A stretch of 35,357 nt of DNA from an archaeon (GTDB lineage Archaea; Micrarchaeota; Micrarchaeia; Anstonellales; Bilamarchaeaceae). The notes below the pieces were generated by a model that was not told where the DNA came from, made no database searches, and was given only the letters and a program-made list of their open reading frames with translations. Of the stretch, positions 23,691 to 32,200 are shown piece by piece. The position numbers and the translations under genes were made by a program. The DNA lies in NCBI GenBank assembly GCA_020052735.1, contig JAGVON010000076.1, positions 1 to 35,357 on the forward strand. Direction: 5' to 3'. How positions within the stretch are numbered: the first letter of the stretch is position 1; each line of letters opens with the position of its first letter.

Positions 23691-23780
23691 ATGGAATCAT
23701 CGGACGCGTTCCTCATAGCCACCTTCTTCTCCGTGCTGCTGATTGTATTCTTCTATGCAAGGATAAGCCTGAGGAAATGA
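23691..23780 (+). CDS. 29-aa single-helix membrane peptide
   Basis: The short frame encodes MESSDAFLIATFFSVLLIVFF then YARISLRK: an acidic N-terminus, one transmembrane helix of about 18-20 residues and a basic C-terminus, which predicts N-out/C-in. It has one of the best-placed TATA boxes in the window. It is too short for most gene callers. Nothing else explains this 270-bp gap between the UbiA gene and tRNA-Asp. No family is recognised. Such peptides often modulate a larger membrane protein, but no partner can be named. Confidence 0.55.
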   Translation: MESSDAFLIATFFSVLLIVFFYARISLRK

Positions 23781-23830
23781 ATGGCTGGCCCAACCCGGAA
23801 GACGGTTCATATAATCCGGCTTCAAGGTGT

Positions 23831-23835
23831 AAAAA
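23831..23835 (-). terminator. T-run after tRNA-Asp
   Basis: The minus strand reads CTCTCTTTTT directly after the tRNA 3' end, a run of five T, which is enough for archaeal polymerase to stop. Confidence 0.45.
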
Positions 23836-23840
23836 GAGAG

Positions 23841-23913
23841 CGCCTTGGCCGGGATTCGAACCCGGGTCACCGGCTCGACAGGCCGGAATGCTGGACCACT
23901 ACACTACCAAGGC
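23841..23913 (-). tRNA. tRNA-Asp (anticodon GTC)
   Basis: A 73-nt cloverleaf on the minus strand. The acceptor arms are GCCTTGG and CCAAGGC with discriminator G. The anticodon stem CCGGC/GCCGG encloses the loop CTGTCGA, giving GTC. The T arm is CCGGG-TTCGAAT-CCCGG. No CCA is encoded and no intron is visible. Confidence 0.95.
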
Positions 23914-23984
23914 ATTTTTGTTTCTCTGGGTTGAGAGATAAGATTAATGTAAGAAAGGAATAAAAAGGGGAGCCAGCGGGAGGC

Positions 23985-25301
23985 TCAATACCTCCTTACA
24001 TACCTGGGCGGCCTTGGCGGGGGCGCCTCGTGTTGCGGGCGCACAAGCCCGCTGCGCAGTACCCAACGGACATCAAACTCCTGGCGGTCATGCCCGGGGC
24101 CGAAGGGGCCGCAACTGAGGATTCTGCCGGTTCCGATCCGGTTGCATGTTACCGCCCTCCACCTTCCGTCCCGCAGGTGCGCGTCGCACCTCAGCCGGCT
24201 GTTGTTCACTTTGGAGCATTCAAAACCCACGACATCATAATCTTCGGGGTGCCGCTGGCGGCCTGAGGATTCCGCCCCGGGGGCGGTTCTTGAATGCGTT
24301 GGCTGGGCAGGGGGGCGTTCCCCCATGTCCGGGACTATCCTTGGGCCGCGGTGCCCGTCTTGGACCATTGGCAGGGGAGGGGTTGGCGGGGCGGTTTGGC
24401 GTGGTGCCTCATTTGCCGCATCCATTGCCGGTTCCCGGAGGCGCTCCGTAAGGGCAACAGTTTCATCTTCGGGCTGTTCCTGCTCCGGTTCGGAGGGCTG
24501 CACGACGCCCACGGCTGCATCCTCATGGTGGCCCCTGGACAGGAACTTGCGTATGTCCTGCCAGTACGCAAGTGTGAATATTGTCCCGATTATCAGCACG
24601 GCGGAGGCGGCCAATGAGATGAACAGTACCTTGTCGTCCGAAAACCCGGGAGAAAGCGATATCCTGGGGAGGAATGAATCCGATTCCTTCCATTCGAAAT
24701 ACTTGGGCTGGGAAGGGCGTGATGGGCATGGTATGTGGCGCTCTGCCGGTGGGGGGGAATCGTAATAATAGTTGACTAATTCCAGGATACGTAACCCCCT
24801 TCTGTCTATTATTTCATCGTCCGTCATGCTTTTGTAATCATCCAGGTCTTGGTGATGAATCGAATCCTCATTCCTGGCCTCCGCGTAGTGAATCCTGCGA
24901 TGAACCGAGCTTCCGCTTTCAGAATCCCCACATGAACGCCCATGGAATTCGTGGAACCCCGCGCTCCCTCCCGGGCTGGAGAATCCATCAACGGAGATTC
25001 CGTCCAGGTCGGTGTGGACATCCCTGTCATCGTAATGCTCGGTGCGGCTCCTCACATCCAAGGGGCTCACGCCAGTATGTATGTCGGCATCCCCATGCCG
25101 CTCGGTATGGCCGCGGAAGTCCAACGGGCTTAATCCATGGTGGTCAAGTCCGCCGTAGGCATTGGGTTCGCTCCTGCCACGGAAGTCGAACGGGCTTACT
25201 CCATAATGTTCCTGTTTGCCCGTTTCTTCGTCTATTTCAGTATGGCCGATAAATCCAAATAGACTACTCCCCTTATAGTGGTCTACCCGCTTAGTCCCCA
25301 T
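23985..25301 (-). CDS. Membrane protein with N-terminal ~23-aa tandem repeats
   Basis: I do not recognise this 438-aa protein. Residues 13-104 hold four degenerate repeats of 22-24 aa with consensus [GS]-[VL]-S-P-[LF]-D-[FV]-R-G-[HR]-T-E, each followed by a His/Asp-rich spacer. A charged region (105-220) leads to one transmembrane helix (224-247, VLFISLAASAVLIIGTIFTLAYW). A Pro/Glu-rich linker follows (about 258-350), and then a C-terminal domain with three or four cysteines (FECSKVNNSRLRC, CNRIG, LSCGPFG). No signal peptide is seen. The positive cluster after the helix (DIRKFLSRGHH) makes topology uncertain. I start at the ATG at 25301, 26 nt from a TATA-like GTTAAAAATAG; a longer reading would enter the giant gene upstream. 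It lies 48 bp downstream of that giant gene and may serve the same surface system. Confidence 0.75.
   Translation of the reverse strand: MGTKRVDHYKGSSLFGFIGHTEIDEETGKQEHYGVSPFDFRGRSEPNAYGGLDHHGLSPLDFRGHTERHGDADIHTGVSPLDVRSRTEHYDDRDVHTDLDGISVDGFSSPGGSAGFHEFHGRSCGDSESGSSVHRRIHYAEARNEDSIHHQDLDDYKSMTDDEIIDRRGLRILELVNYYYDSPPPAERHIPCPSRPSQPKYFEWKESDSFLPRISLSPGFSDDKVLFISLAASAVLIIGTIFTLAYWQDIRKFLSRGHHEDAAVGVVQPSEPEQEQPEDETVALTERLREPAMDAANEAPRQTAPPTPPLPMVQDGHRGPRIVPDMGERPPAQPTHSRTAPGAESSGRQRHPEDYDVVGFECSKVNNSRLRCDAHLRDGRWRAVTCNRIGTGRILSCGPFGPGHDRQEFDVRWVLRSGLVRPQHEAPPPRPPRYVRRY
24990..25265 (-). repeat. Four coding repeats of about 23 codons (SPLDFRGHTE type)
   Basis: The translated units begin SLFGFIGHTE, SPFDFRGRSE, SPLDFRGHTE and SPLDVRSRTE. 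The middle two are closest to each other at the DNA level (both contain the rightward strand word CGGAAGTC followed by AACGGGCTTA), which suggests recent local duplication; the first and last are degraded. Confidence 0.65.
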
Positions 25302-25348
25302 AATAGTATTACTGCGCAAAAAGTTAAAAATAGGAAATAAGCAGGGGG

Positions 25349-28300
25349 CTACTTCTTCTCCCTGCCCTTCCTGTAAATGTAGTACGCCACCAGCAGGATG
25401 ATGATGAGCCAGAGCCACCAGAGGTTAAGTATCGCACCCCCGATGCCGCCCTGAGTGGTGGGCCTCTGCGGCCCCACGGGCGTGGGCTCGGGCCCCCCCG
25501 GTGTGGGCGTCTCCACGCACACTGTGTTGGTGCACACGAAGCCGGATTCGCAATCCCCGTCCTCAACGCATTCCGGAGGAACCGGGGGCGGCAGTATGCA
25601 GGCGCCAGAAGCGCAAACGTAGCCCTGCTGGCACTCGTTGTCAAGGGTGCATCCCGTGGGCTGCGGGACTTCCCTCTGCACGCATTCGTGCTCCGTGCAC
25701 TGCTCGCCCTGACCGCAATCAGAGGAGGAGCAGCACTCATAGCTCTCCCATTCATGGTTGGAATAGGTTCCGCATCCGCCTTCAGGGACCTTTTCGCATG
25801 CGCCCTGCGTGCATCTCTCATCATATTTGCAATCATCACTGGATTCACATTCCGTTGGCGCAACCGCGGTGAAGGAATCGTTTGCTGCCACATAGCCGAG
25901 CTTGGTTGCCCTTATCGTGTATAATCCGGCGTTCTCAGGGGTGAAGAACACCCTGCCCCAGGGGTCCGTGTAGCCGCTGAAGGCGGTTTCGCTTGCGAAC
26001 GTGATTGTCACAAGCGCGCCCGGGAGCGCAACATGGCCCTCGTGCTCCACTATGATGGCCATCTCGTTTCCAGTGGGGACTTCATCCTCCGCCACTATGG
26101 AAAGGGGTTCGTCCGCGGAGGGGTTGCCGGACTGTGTGGTGGTTGTGGTCGGGTTGGCCACCGCCTCCACCCATGCGCCGCTAGCCGCAGTTGAGGCGTC
26201 GTCGCTGCAGTTCACAGTGAAGTTATATGTCTGCCCCGCGGTCAAGCTGAAGTTCAGCGTCATGGAGGTGAGGGAGCTGTTCTCCACGGACTCATTGGTG
26301 CCGCCTGCAATTGTCCCATCAACGTATATGGTGCAGTTGAGGGTGGAATTGTCCGCGTCCGTGGCGTTGAAGATTATTATGGGCGTGAGCGACACTATCT
26401 CGCTGTTGTTCGCCTGCCCGTCTATGCTGGTTATGTTCACGGTCGGGAGGTAATTGAGGTTGTTGGTGAGGGGGAGGTAATCTATGCTGTCCGCAGGGGA
26501 TACGACGTTGAATGTCGCGTTCAGCTCGTATACGTCAACGCCGGCAGCGTCACCGGTGCCCATATAGCCGAGGGCTAACCAATCCACCAGCGTGTAATCA
26601 TAGCAGTATACGTCCGCCTTGACTACCCCTTTGTTCACTTCCCCGGCCACTTTCACCTGGAGCGGTTCCGTGCTCAGGCAGTCAGGCCCCCAATCAGTCC
26701 CGATGTTCGTTTCAGTTTCGGAACCTCCTGCCTTGATTGTGATGCTGCCCGAAGCGGTGGAGGCGCCCGCCGGGATGGTGAAATTGTAATAGCCCACCGC
26801 GCCGCTGGCTGCGTTCCCGTAGGTGTCCCAGTCCTGGTCGTAGGTATTCACGAAGTCCACCCATGTGCCCGTGCTGGCCTGCTGGAATGAATAGGCGTTC
26901 TGGGGCGCTGACGCGGAATAGTTGTTTACTGTGTAGGGTGTGTTCCCTATCCCGTCGCCGTCCGTATCCACCCCGGTGTAGTTGGAATAGAAGTTCCCTC
27001 CCTTGTATGCGCCCCCGATTATGTTCGTCCCAAGGGTTTTGGAGATGTTCCAATATTCATATGTGTTGGAGCTTATCACGCCCTGCGAGCCGCTCGCGTT
27101 CACGAGGTTGTTGTAAATCACGTTGGCGGCGCTCTTGTCTATGGCTATCTGGTGAACGCTGTTGTTCGCGACTATGTTGTCCATGAGGATGTTGTAGCCC
27201 GCCGTCACCGCCAACTCGGACATGTAGATGCCGTACAAGGTGTTGTTGGTTATCTCGTTATCCGTTAGATTGCTGTATGCCGCCGAATTGAAGTACACGC
27301 CGTAGTAAAGGCCGAAGATGGTGTTGTTGAAAATAACGCTGTAGTCCGCGCCTGCCAGCTGGATGCCGCTGGCCGCAGGTCCGTCATATATGGTGTTGTT
27401 GTATATCCTCTCGGCTGCGCTGGTGAAAATGCCATACGCGGTATTGTTGTGGATGACGTTCTGCGAGATGTTGTTGTCCACTCCGACCATGTAGAAGCCC
27501 GCCTCGGTGTTGTTGAACATATCGTTGTCCATCAGCGTGCCGTAGGCGGAGCCGACATATGCGCCTTCCGTATAGTTGGACACTGAGCAGTTGATTATGG
27601 AAACGTTCGTGAGCAGGGCATTGGTATATACGCCGTAGTAGACTCCGGCGGCAGTCCAGTCCCCGGTTATGGAATAGCCGTCGCAGTTTAGGGTGACGTC
27701 CGAGACGTCTATGTACATGCATGCGTCAATTGGCCCGGCATAGGTCCTATATCCGACCGCGTCGTATGTGAGCGTATAGGTCATTGGCGAGGAAATGTTC
27801 GTGCAAGTGACGACGGTGAGGGTGTCCGATGCGGTGGCGTTGGTGTAATTCCCGTTCCCCGTCGCGTTGCACTCGTATACATATGTGCCCTGCGCGAGCG
27901 TGGTGATGTCCTGCACAGAGGAGAAGCTGCTGTTCACTTCCACCCCGTTCCTGTAGAGGGTGAGGTTGACCTCTGAATTGCTGGCGTTGCAGGTCACGTT
28001 CGTTTCGGTGCCAAGGAATACGCTGGCGCTCGGCTGGATTGAGATGGATAGGGCGGTTATCTCCTCGCCGATTGCATAGGCGGAGAAGCCGGATACGCCG
28101 AAAGCCGCTATGTCGTTCGTGCAGGTGAAGGTTAATGGGACGTAATGCCTGCCCGTGTCCAGGACTTCGGCCAGGGTCAGCGGAACGTCGTAATCCCTGA
28201 GCACCCCCTGGCTGCAGTTGGAGGTGCTTACGGTTATGTTCGCGGAAACGTTCGCCTGCGCGGAATTGGCGCTGGTGTCATTGACGTAAACGAAATCCGG

Positions 28301-29116
28301 CTGCAGGAAGACGGTGCCTACGACTGGGGCGGGAGGGTATTGATACAGGGCGAGGCTGGAGACGTTCAGGTGGGTGAAGCTTACCCACCCTACTGTTGAG
28401 TTGTATCCGATAGTGAAATTGGTGAGGTTGTTGGCCGGGCCCCCCGTGTCGTACTGGGTGACAAAGTTGCTCTGGTTGTAGATGAACATGTTGGTGACGT
28501 TGTTGTAATAGGCATCGGCTGCCATGATCAGCGCATAGCCGGTGGTGTTGAACACGACGTTGTCAATGAGCGAGTTGTTTTGGCTGCCGCTGCTGACCAC
28601 GAAACCCACCCCCGAATCGTCCGTGGCGTCGCGCATGGTGTTGTTCGCGAAGGTGTTGTTGCTTGAGCCGACTCCCAGGAGGATCTGCGCCATGCGGAAC
28701 CCGTAGCTCGTATTAATGGCGCTGTTGTTAATGAGGGTGTTGTTCTTGGAGGACAGGAGGTTGAAGCCGATGTAGTAGCCGGACACCGTGCAGTTGCTTA
28801 CGAGCTCGCTTCCAAACGCGCTAATGGTCCCTATCTCTATCCCGGACCCGCTCCCGTTGCTCTGCAATATGGAGCTGTTGCAGTCAAGGCTCAGGCCGGA
28901 GTTGTTGAACTGCAGGACGGGATAGTACAAGTCCGATGGGATGATGTTGTATGTGTCCGTGCACAGGACTGTATCTTCGTTGATGTAGATTATGCCTGTG
29001 GTGGAATCGTTCACTATCATCGTTCCCCATGTGAGGTCGTTCGAGAGGTTCGCGCACTGCGCGGTGAGCGTTGAAACAAAGGCCAGGACTAGGATGACGG
29101 CGATGAAGCTCCTCAT
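25349..29116 (-). CDS. Giant C-terminally anchored beta-helix surface protein (1255 aa)
   Basis: This is an exported, modular surface protein. Order: signal peptide (MRSFIAVILVLAFVSTLTAQC); a first right-handed beta-helix block with NosD/PbH1-like repeats (NNTLINNSAINTSYGF, to about residue 225); an approximately 125-aa domain (DNA 28055-28440); an Ig-like domain (about 28040-27800); a second beta-helix block (27790-26930) closing with the NosD-like VDTDGDGIGNTPYTV; a beta-rich domain; a fibronectin-like domain; a carboxypeptidase-regulatory-like domain (26100-25870); Cys-rich modules (25850-25510); a Pro/Thr-rich stalk; and a membrane helix WWLWLIIILLVAYYIY with basic tail RKGREKK. It is dense in N-x-S/T glycosylation sites. 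The ATG at 29116 is 27 nt from the TATA box at 29139-29147. A role in adhesion or glycan binding is inferred; no catalytic motif was identified. Confidence 0.9.
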   Translation of the reverse strand: MRSFIAVILVLAFVSTLTAQCANLSNDLTWGTMIVNDSTTGIIYINEDTVLCTDTYNIIPSDLYYPVLQFNNSGLSLDCNSSILQSNGSGSGIEIGTISAFGSELVSNCTVSGYYIGFNLLSSKNNTLINNSAINTSYGFRMAQILLGVGSSNNTFANNTMRDATDDSGVGFVVSSGSQNNSLIDNVVFNTTGYALIMAADAYYNNVTNMFIYNQSNFVTQYDTGGPANNLTNFTIGYNSTVGWVSFTHLNVSSLALYQYPPAPVVGTVFLQPDFVYVNDTSANSAQANVSANITVSTSNCSQGVLRDYDVPLTLAEVLDTGRHYVPLTFTCTNDIAAFGVSGFSAYAIGEEITALSISIQPSASVFLGTETNVTCNASNSEVNLTLYRNGVEVNSSFSSVQDITTLAQGTYVYECNATGNGNYTNATASDTLTVVTCTNISSPMTYTLTYDAVGYRTYAGPIDACMYIDVSDVTLNCDGYSITGDWTAAGVYYGVYTNALLTNVSIINCSVSNYTEGAYVGSAYGTLMDNDMFNNTEAGFYMVGVDNNISQNVIHNNTAYGIFTSAAERIYNNTIYDGPAASGIQLAGADYSVIFNNTIFGLYYGVYFNSAAYSNLTDNEITNNTLYGIYMSELAVTAGYNILMDNIVANNSVHQIAIDKSAANVIYNNLVNASGSQGVISSNTYEYWNISKTLGTNIIGGAYKGGNFYSNYTGVDTDGDGIGNTPYTVNNYSASAPQNAYSFQQASTGTWVDFVNTYDQDWDTYGNAASGAVGYYNFTIPAGASTASGSITIKAGGSETETNIGTDWGPDCLSTEPLQVKVAGEVNKGVVKADVYCYDYTLVDWLALGYMGTGDAAGVDVYELNATFNVVSPADSIDYLPLTNNLNYLPTVNITSIDGQANNSEIVSLTPIIIFNATDADNSTLNCTIYVDGTIAGGTNESVENSSLTSMTLNFSLTAGQTYNFTVNCSDDASTAASGAWVEAVANPTTTTTQSGNPSADEPLSIVAEDEVPTGNEMAIIVEHEGHVALPGALVTITFASETAFSGYTDPWGRVFFTPENAGLYTIRATKLGYVAANDSFTAVAPTECESSDDCKYDERCTQGACEKVPEGGCGTYSNHEWESYECCSSSDCGQGEQCTEHECVQREVPQPTGCTLDNECQQGYVCASGACILPPPVPPECVEDGDCESGFVCTNTVCVETPTPGGPEPTPVGPQRPTTQGGIGGAILNLWWLWLIIILLVAYYIYRKGREKK

Positions 29117-29138
29117 GCGTCCGCCTACTCTTATTAGA

Positions 29139-29147
29139 TTTATAAAT
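29139..29147 (-). promoter_or_regulatory. TATA box of the 1255-aa surface-protein gene
   Basis: ATTTATAAA on the minus strand, centred 27 nt upstream of the ATG at 29116. The gene therefore has its own promoter and a leaderless mRNA rather than depending on the upstream giant gene. Confidence 0.6.
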
Positions 29148-29196
29148 GTTGCTGACGTTGGCGGAAAATTGAAAAAACAGGGAGAAAATGGGGGGG

Positions 29197-29212
29197 AAAA
29201 TAAAAAATTAAA
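29197..29212 (-). terminator. T-rich terminator after the 1892-aa surface-protein gene
   Basis: On the minus strand, 13 nt after the stop codon, the sequence is TTTAATTTTTTATTTT followed by a C run. Such T-rich tracts terminate archaeal transcription, and this one separates the two giant genes. Confidence 0.5.
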
Positions 29213-29224
29213 GGAAGGAGGGGC

Positions 29225-32200
29225 TCACTTCTTCCTGGGCCTTCCCCTCTCCTCTTCCTGCGCTATGAGCTCTTCCTGCGTCCTGGGGGCGCGCCTGCCC
29301 TTCCTCTTCTTCCAGAAGAAGAACCAGAGCAACAGCAGCAGCGCCAATAGCAGGACTATGAAGACGAAGGACTTCTGCACGGCGTTCGCTATGTTGCCCA
29401 GGAGGCCCGATATGCCCCCTCCCTCAACGCCGCCGCCTCCTATGACAGTCTGCTCGTCCACGCAGGCGTTCTCCCTGCACAAATAGCCAGAGCCGCACTG
29501 GGCGTCCGCGGTGCATTCCTCAATGGGCTGCTGGGCGCATAGCCCGGTGGTTGCGCACCCATAGCCCGCGGGGCAGTCCGAGGCGATTGTGCATGGCCTT
29601 TCCTCAGGGGGAACCTCGTCCCTCGGGACGCACTGGCCTCCCCTGCACAGGTCGCCCTGGCCGCAGTCCTCGCTTGACTCGCATTCCTGGCATTCCTGGC
29701 TTGAGGGCAGGGTGCCGGAGGTCTCGTACCGGATTCCGTCCTCCCCTGTCGCGACTATCAGCACGTAGCCGTCCACCGCGTCGGTGGTTGCCTGGCCGTT
29801 CTCATCCGTGGTGTAGGTCCCTATGAGCTCGCCGCACTCAACCACTTCCGCTATGTAGGGCTCGGGGCAGCGGTAAACGTCCACCCTGATGCCCTCCGCG
29901 GGGCGCCCTGCACAGAGGACCATTGCAGGCAGCCCGGCCGTGGCCGGCTCAACGCAGCCCTCCTCCATGACCGATATCGTGCTCGGGCAGCCCGGGTCAA
30001 ATGTCAATTCCGTGATTTCGGGCGGCTGCTCGGCGCACTCCTCCGAGGAGAGGAGCGGCACCAGCCTCTCTATGGCGCCGTGCGTTGCGGCCGCGGGCAC
30101 GACCACGACTATGTTCCCGTCCGTGTAATCTACGCTGACTTCGCCGTTTGAGTCCGTGGTGAGCGTTTCAAGGAGCGCGGTGCAGTCCTCGCCTTCGCAC
30201 CTGCATCCCTCGCCTTCACACCCGTATATCTGCACTGTTTCCCCGGCGAGCGGCACCTGCCTGCATACAAGCGCTCCCATCGTGGGCTCGGAAGGCGCCT
30301 CCTCGCACACTTCCGTGTATATGGATATGGTGGTGCTTGTGCAGCCCAGCTCCACGCCTACGTTGACCGGAGTTGGCTCCACCACGCGGAAAGTGCCGTC
30401 CGTGTCGTAGCAGTCGCCGAAGAACGCCGCGTAGGTGTATGTGCCGGTTTCTGTCGGCGTGAAGAACACGTAGCCGCGGGTGTCCGTCCTGTATGAGGTT
30501 GTCGTTCCACCGTGTATTATGTTTACGTCCGCCCCGGACAGTGTGGTGTGCGTGGGGTCGTCGTCGCTGTACCTGAATATCTGGATTGCGGTCTCGCCGC
30601 CCGCCGGCACCTCGCCCATGGCAAGCGCCTCAAGGTAGCATTCCGGGGTTGAGCCCCCGCCGGAAGAGACGGTTACGACATGCATGGTGCCGCTGGCGCT
30701 CGCGGAGGTGTAGTTCTCGCTTCCGGTGGTGTTGCAGATATATGAGTATATGCCTGCCGGCAGCATGGCGATGTCGTGGATTTCGGAGGTCCCGTTGGAC
30801 ACGTTGACATCGTTCCGGTATAGTGTGAGGTTAACCGCCGAGTTGCTCGCTGCGCAGACCACGTCCGTGGCAGTGCCGACCCGCGGGCGGCTGGGTGTCG
30901 TGAGCGTCAGCGTGGTGGTTATCTTCTCAACGAGGTAGCCGGTGACGGCCGTCGCGTTCGCGGCGGTGTAGTTCTCGTTGCCGGTTGTGTTGCACGTGAA
31001 GTTGTACGTGCCCACGGACAGGTTCTGCATGTAACTGGCGGAGCCGTTCGCGGAGCTCACAACAACGCCGTTCACGGATATGTTCAGGACCACCTGGGGG
31101 TTGCTTGCGCTGCACGAGATGTTGGTCTGGTTGCCGACAGTGGTTGGGCTGGCGGGGACAACCGTGAATGATGTAATCGTGGTCGTCTCCTTGCCCAGCG
31201 TGTAGCCGGAGAACCCGGAAACGTTGAACGTCGCCAGGTCGCCGCTGCACGTCTTCACCGTGCCGTTGTAGTGCACGCCGCTGGCGAGGATTGCCGCCAT
31301 GGAGGCGGGGAACCCGGTCGCCCGGATTACGCCGAGCGTGGAGCAGTTGCTGTTATTTATGGTTATATAAGCGGGGACATTCCCGTCCGCCGCGCCCGCA
31401 TCCGAGGAATCCATGGAAACCCAGTCCGGCCTGAGGTATATGTTCACGCCGTCCACGAGCTGCAGCCCCGTTGTAACGTTGATGGACTGGTACCTTATGA
31501 TGCCTACCGTCGCGTTGTAGCCCAATGTGAGGTTCGTGAAGTTGCTGTCCGAATCTGCCGAGAGCAGGGCTATGTTGGTGTGGTTGTATGCCAGGGTGTT
31601 CGTGAAGAGGTTTATGGCGAGGGGGCTGGAATAAATCCCGTATCCTCCGTTGCCGTATGCCACGGAGTCCGTGAAGTTGTTGTCCATGGAGTTTGCCGCG
31701 GAGAAGCCCCTGTTCGCGTTGTTGTAGCTCGTGCTGTTGGATATTGTGCTGCCGTTCGCATAGCTCATGAAGAAGCCATGGGTGTTGTTGTATGCGACGT
31801 TGCGCTGCAATACGCTGTAGTTGGAATATTCCACCCTGAAGCCGTTGGTGGAATCGTAGGCGGTGTTGTTTGTGAGGATGCTGCTGTTGGTTCCGATGAG
31901 ATAGAAACCATACACTTCGTTGTTGTAGGCGGTGTTGTTGGCGAGGTTGTTGCCGGAGCTGGATTGCAGGTGGAAGCCGGTGACCGTGTTGTTGTCCGCG
32001 ACATTGCTTGTGAAGGTGTTGCTGTTGGAGCTTGTGACCAGATAGAAGCCGTACCAGTTGTCGTATGCCGTGTTGGTGATGAGGTCGTTGATGTTTGAAT
32101 TCATGAGGAGGTAGAAGCCCTGGGTGTTTCCGTAGGCGGTGTTGTTTATGAAGGTGTTCTCATCTAGGTAAAATTCTATGATGAAGCCGGCGTCCGTGTT

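Noticed and set aside
25302-25418. N-terminal extension of the 438-aa repeat protein
   Set aside because: It would begin inside the 3' end of the giant gene and upstream of the TATA-like box; the added residues look like frame-shifted coding sequence.
31271-32098. Long open frame on the plus strand inside the giant gene (275 aa)
   Set aside because: It is the antisense shadow of the beta-helix repeats; its composition (Val/Gly/Glu repeats) mirrors the coding strand and it has no promoter.
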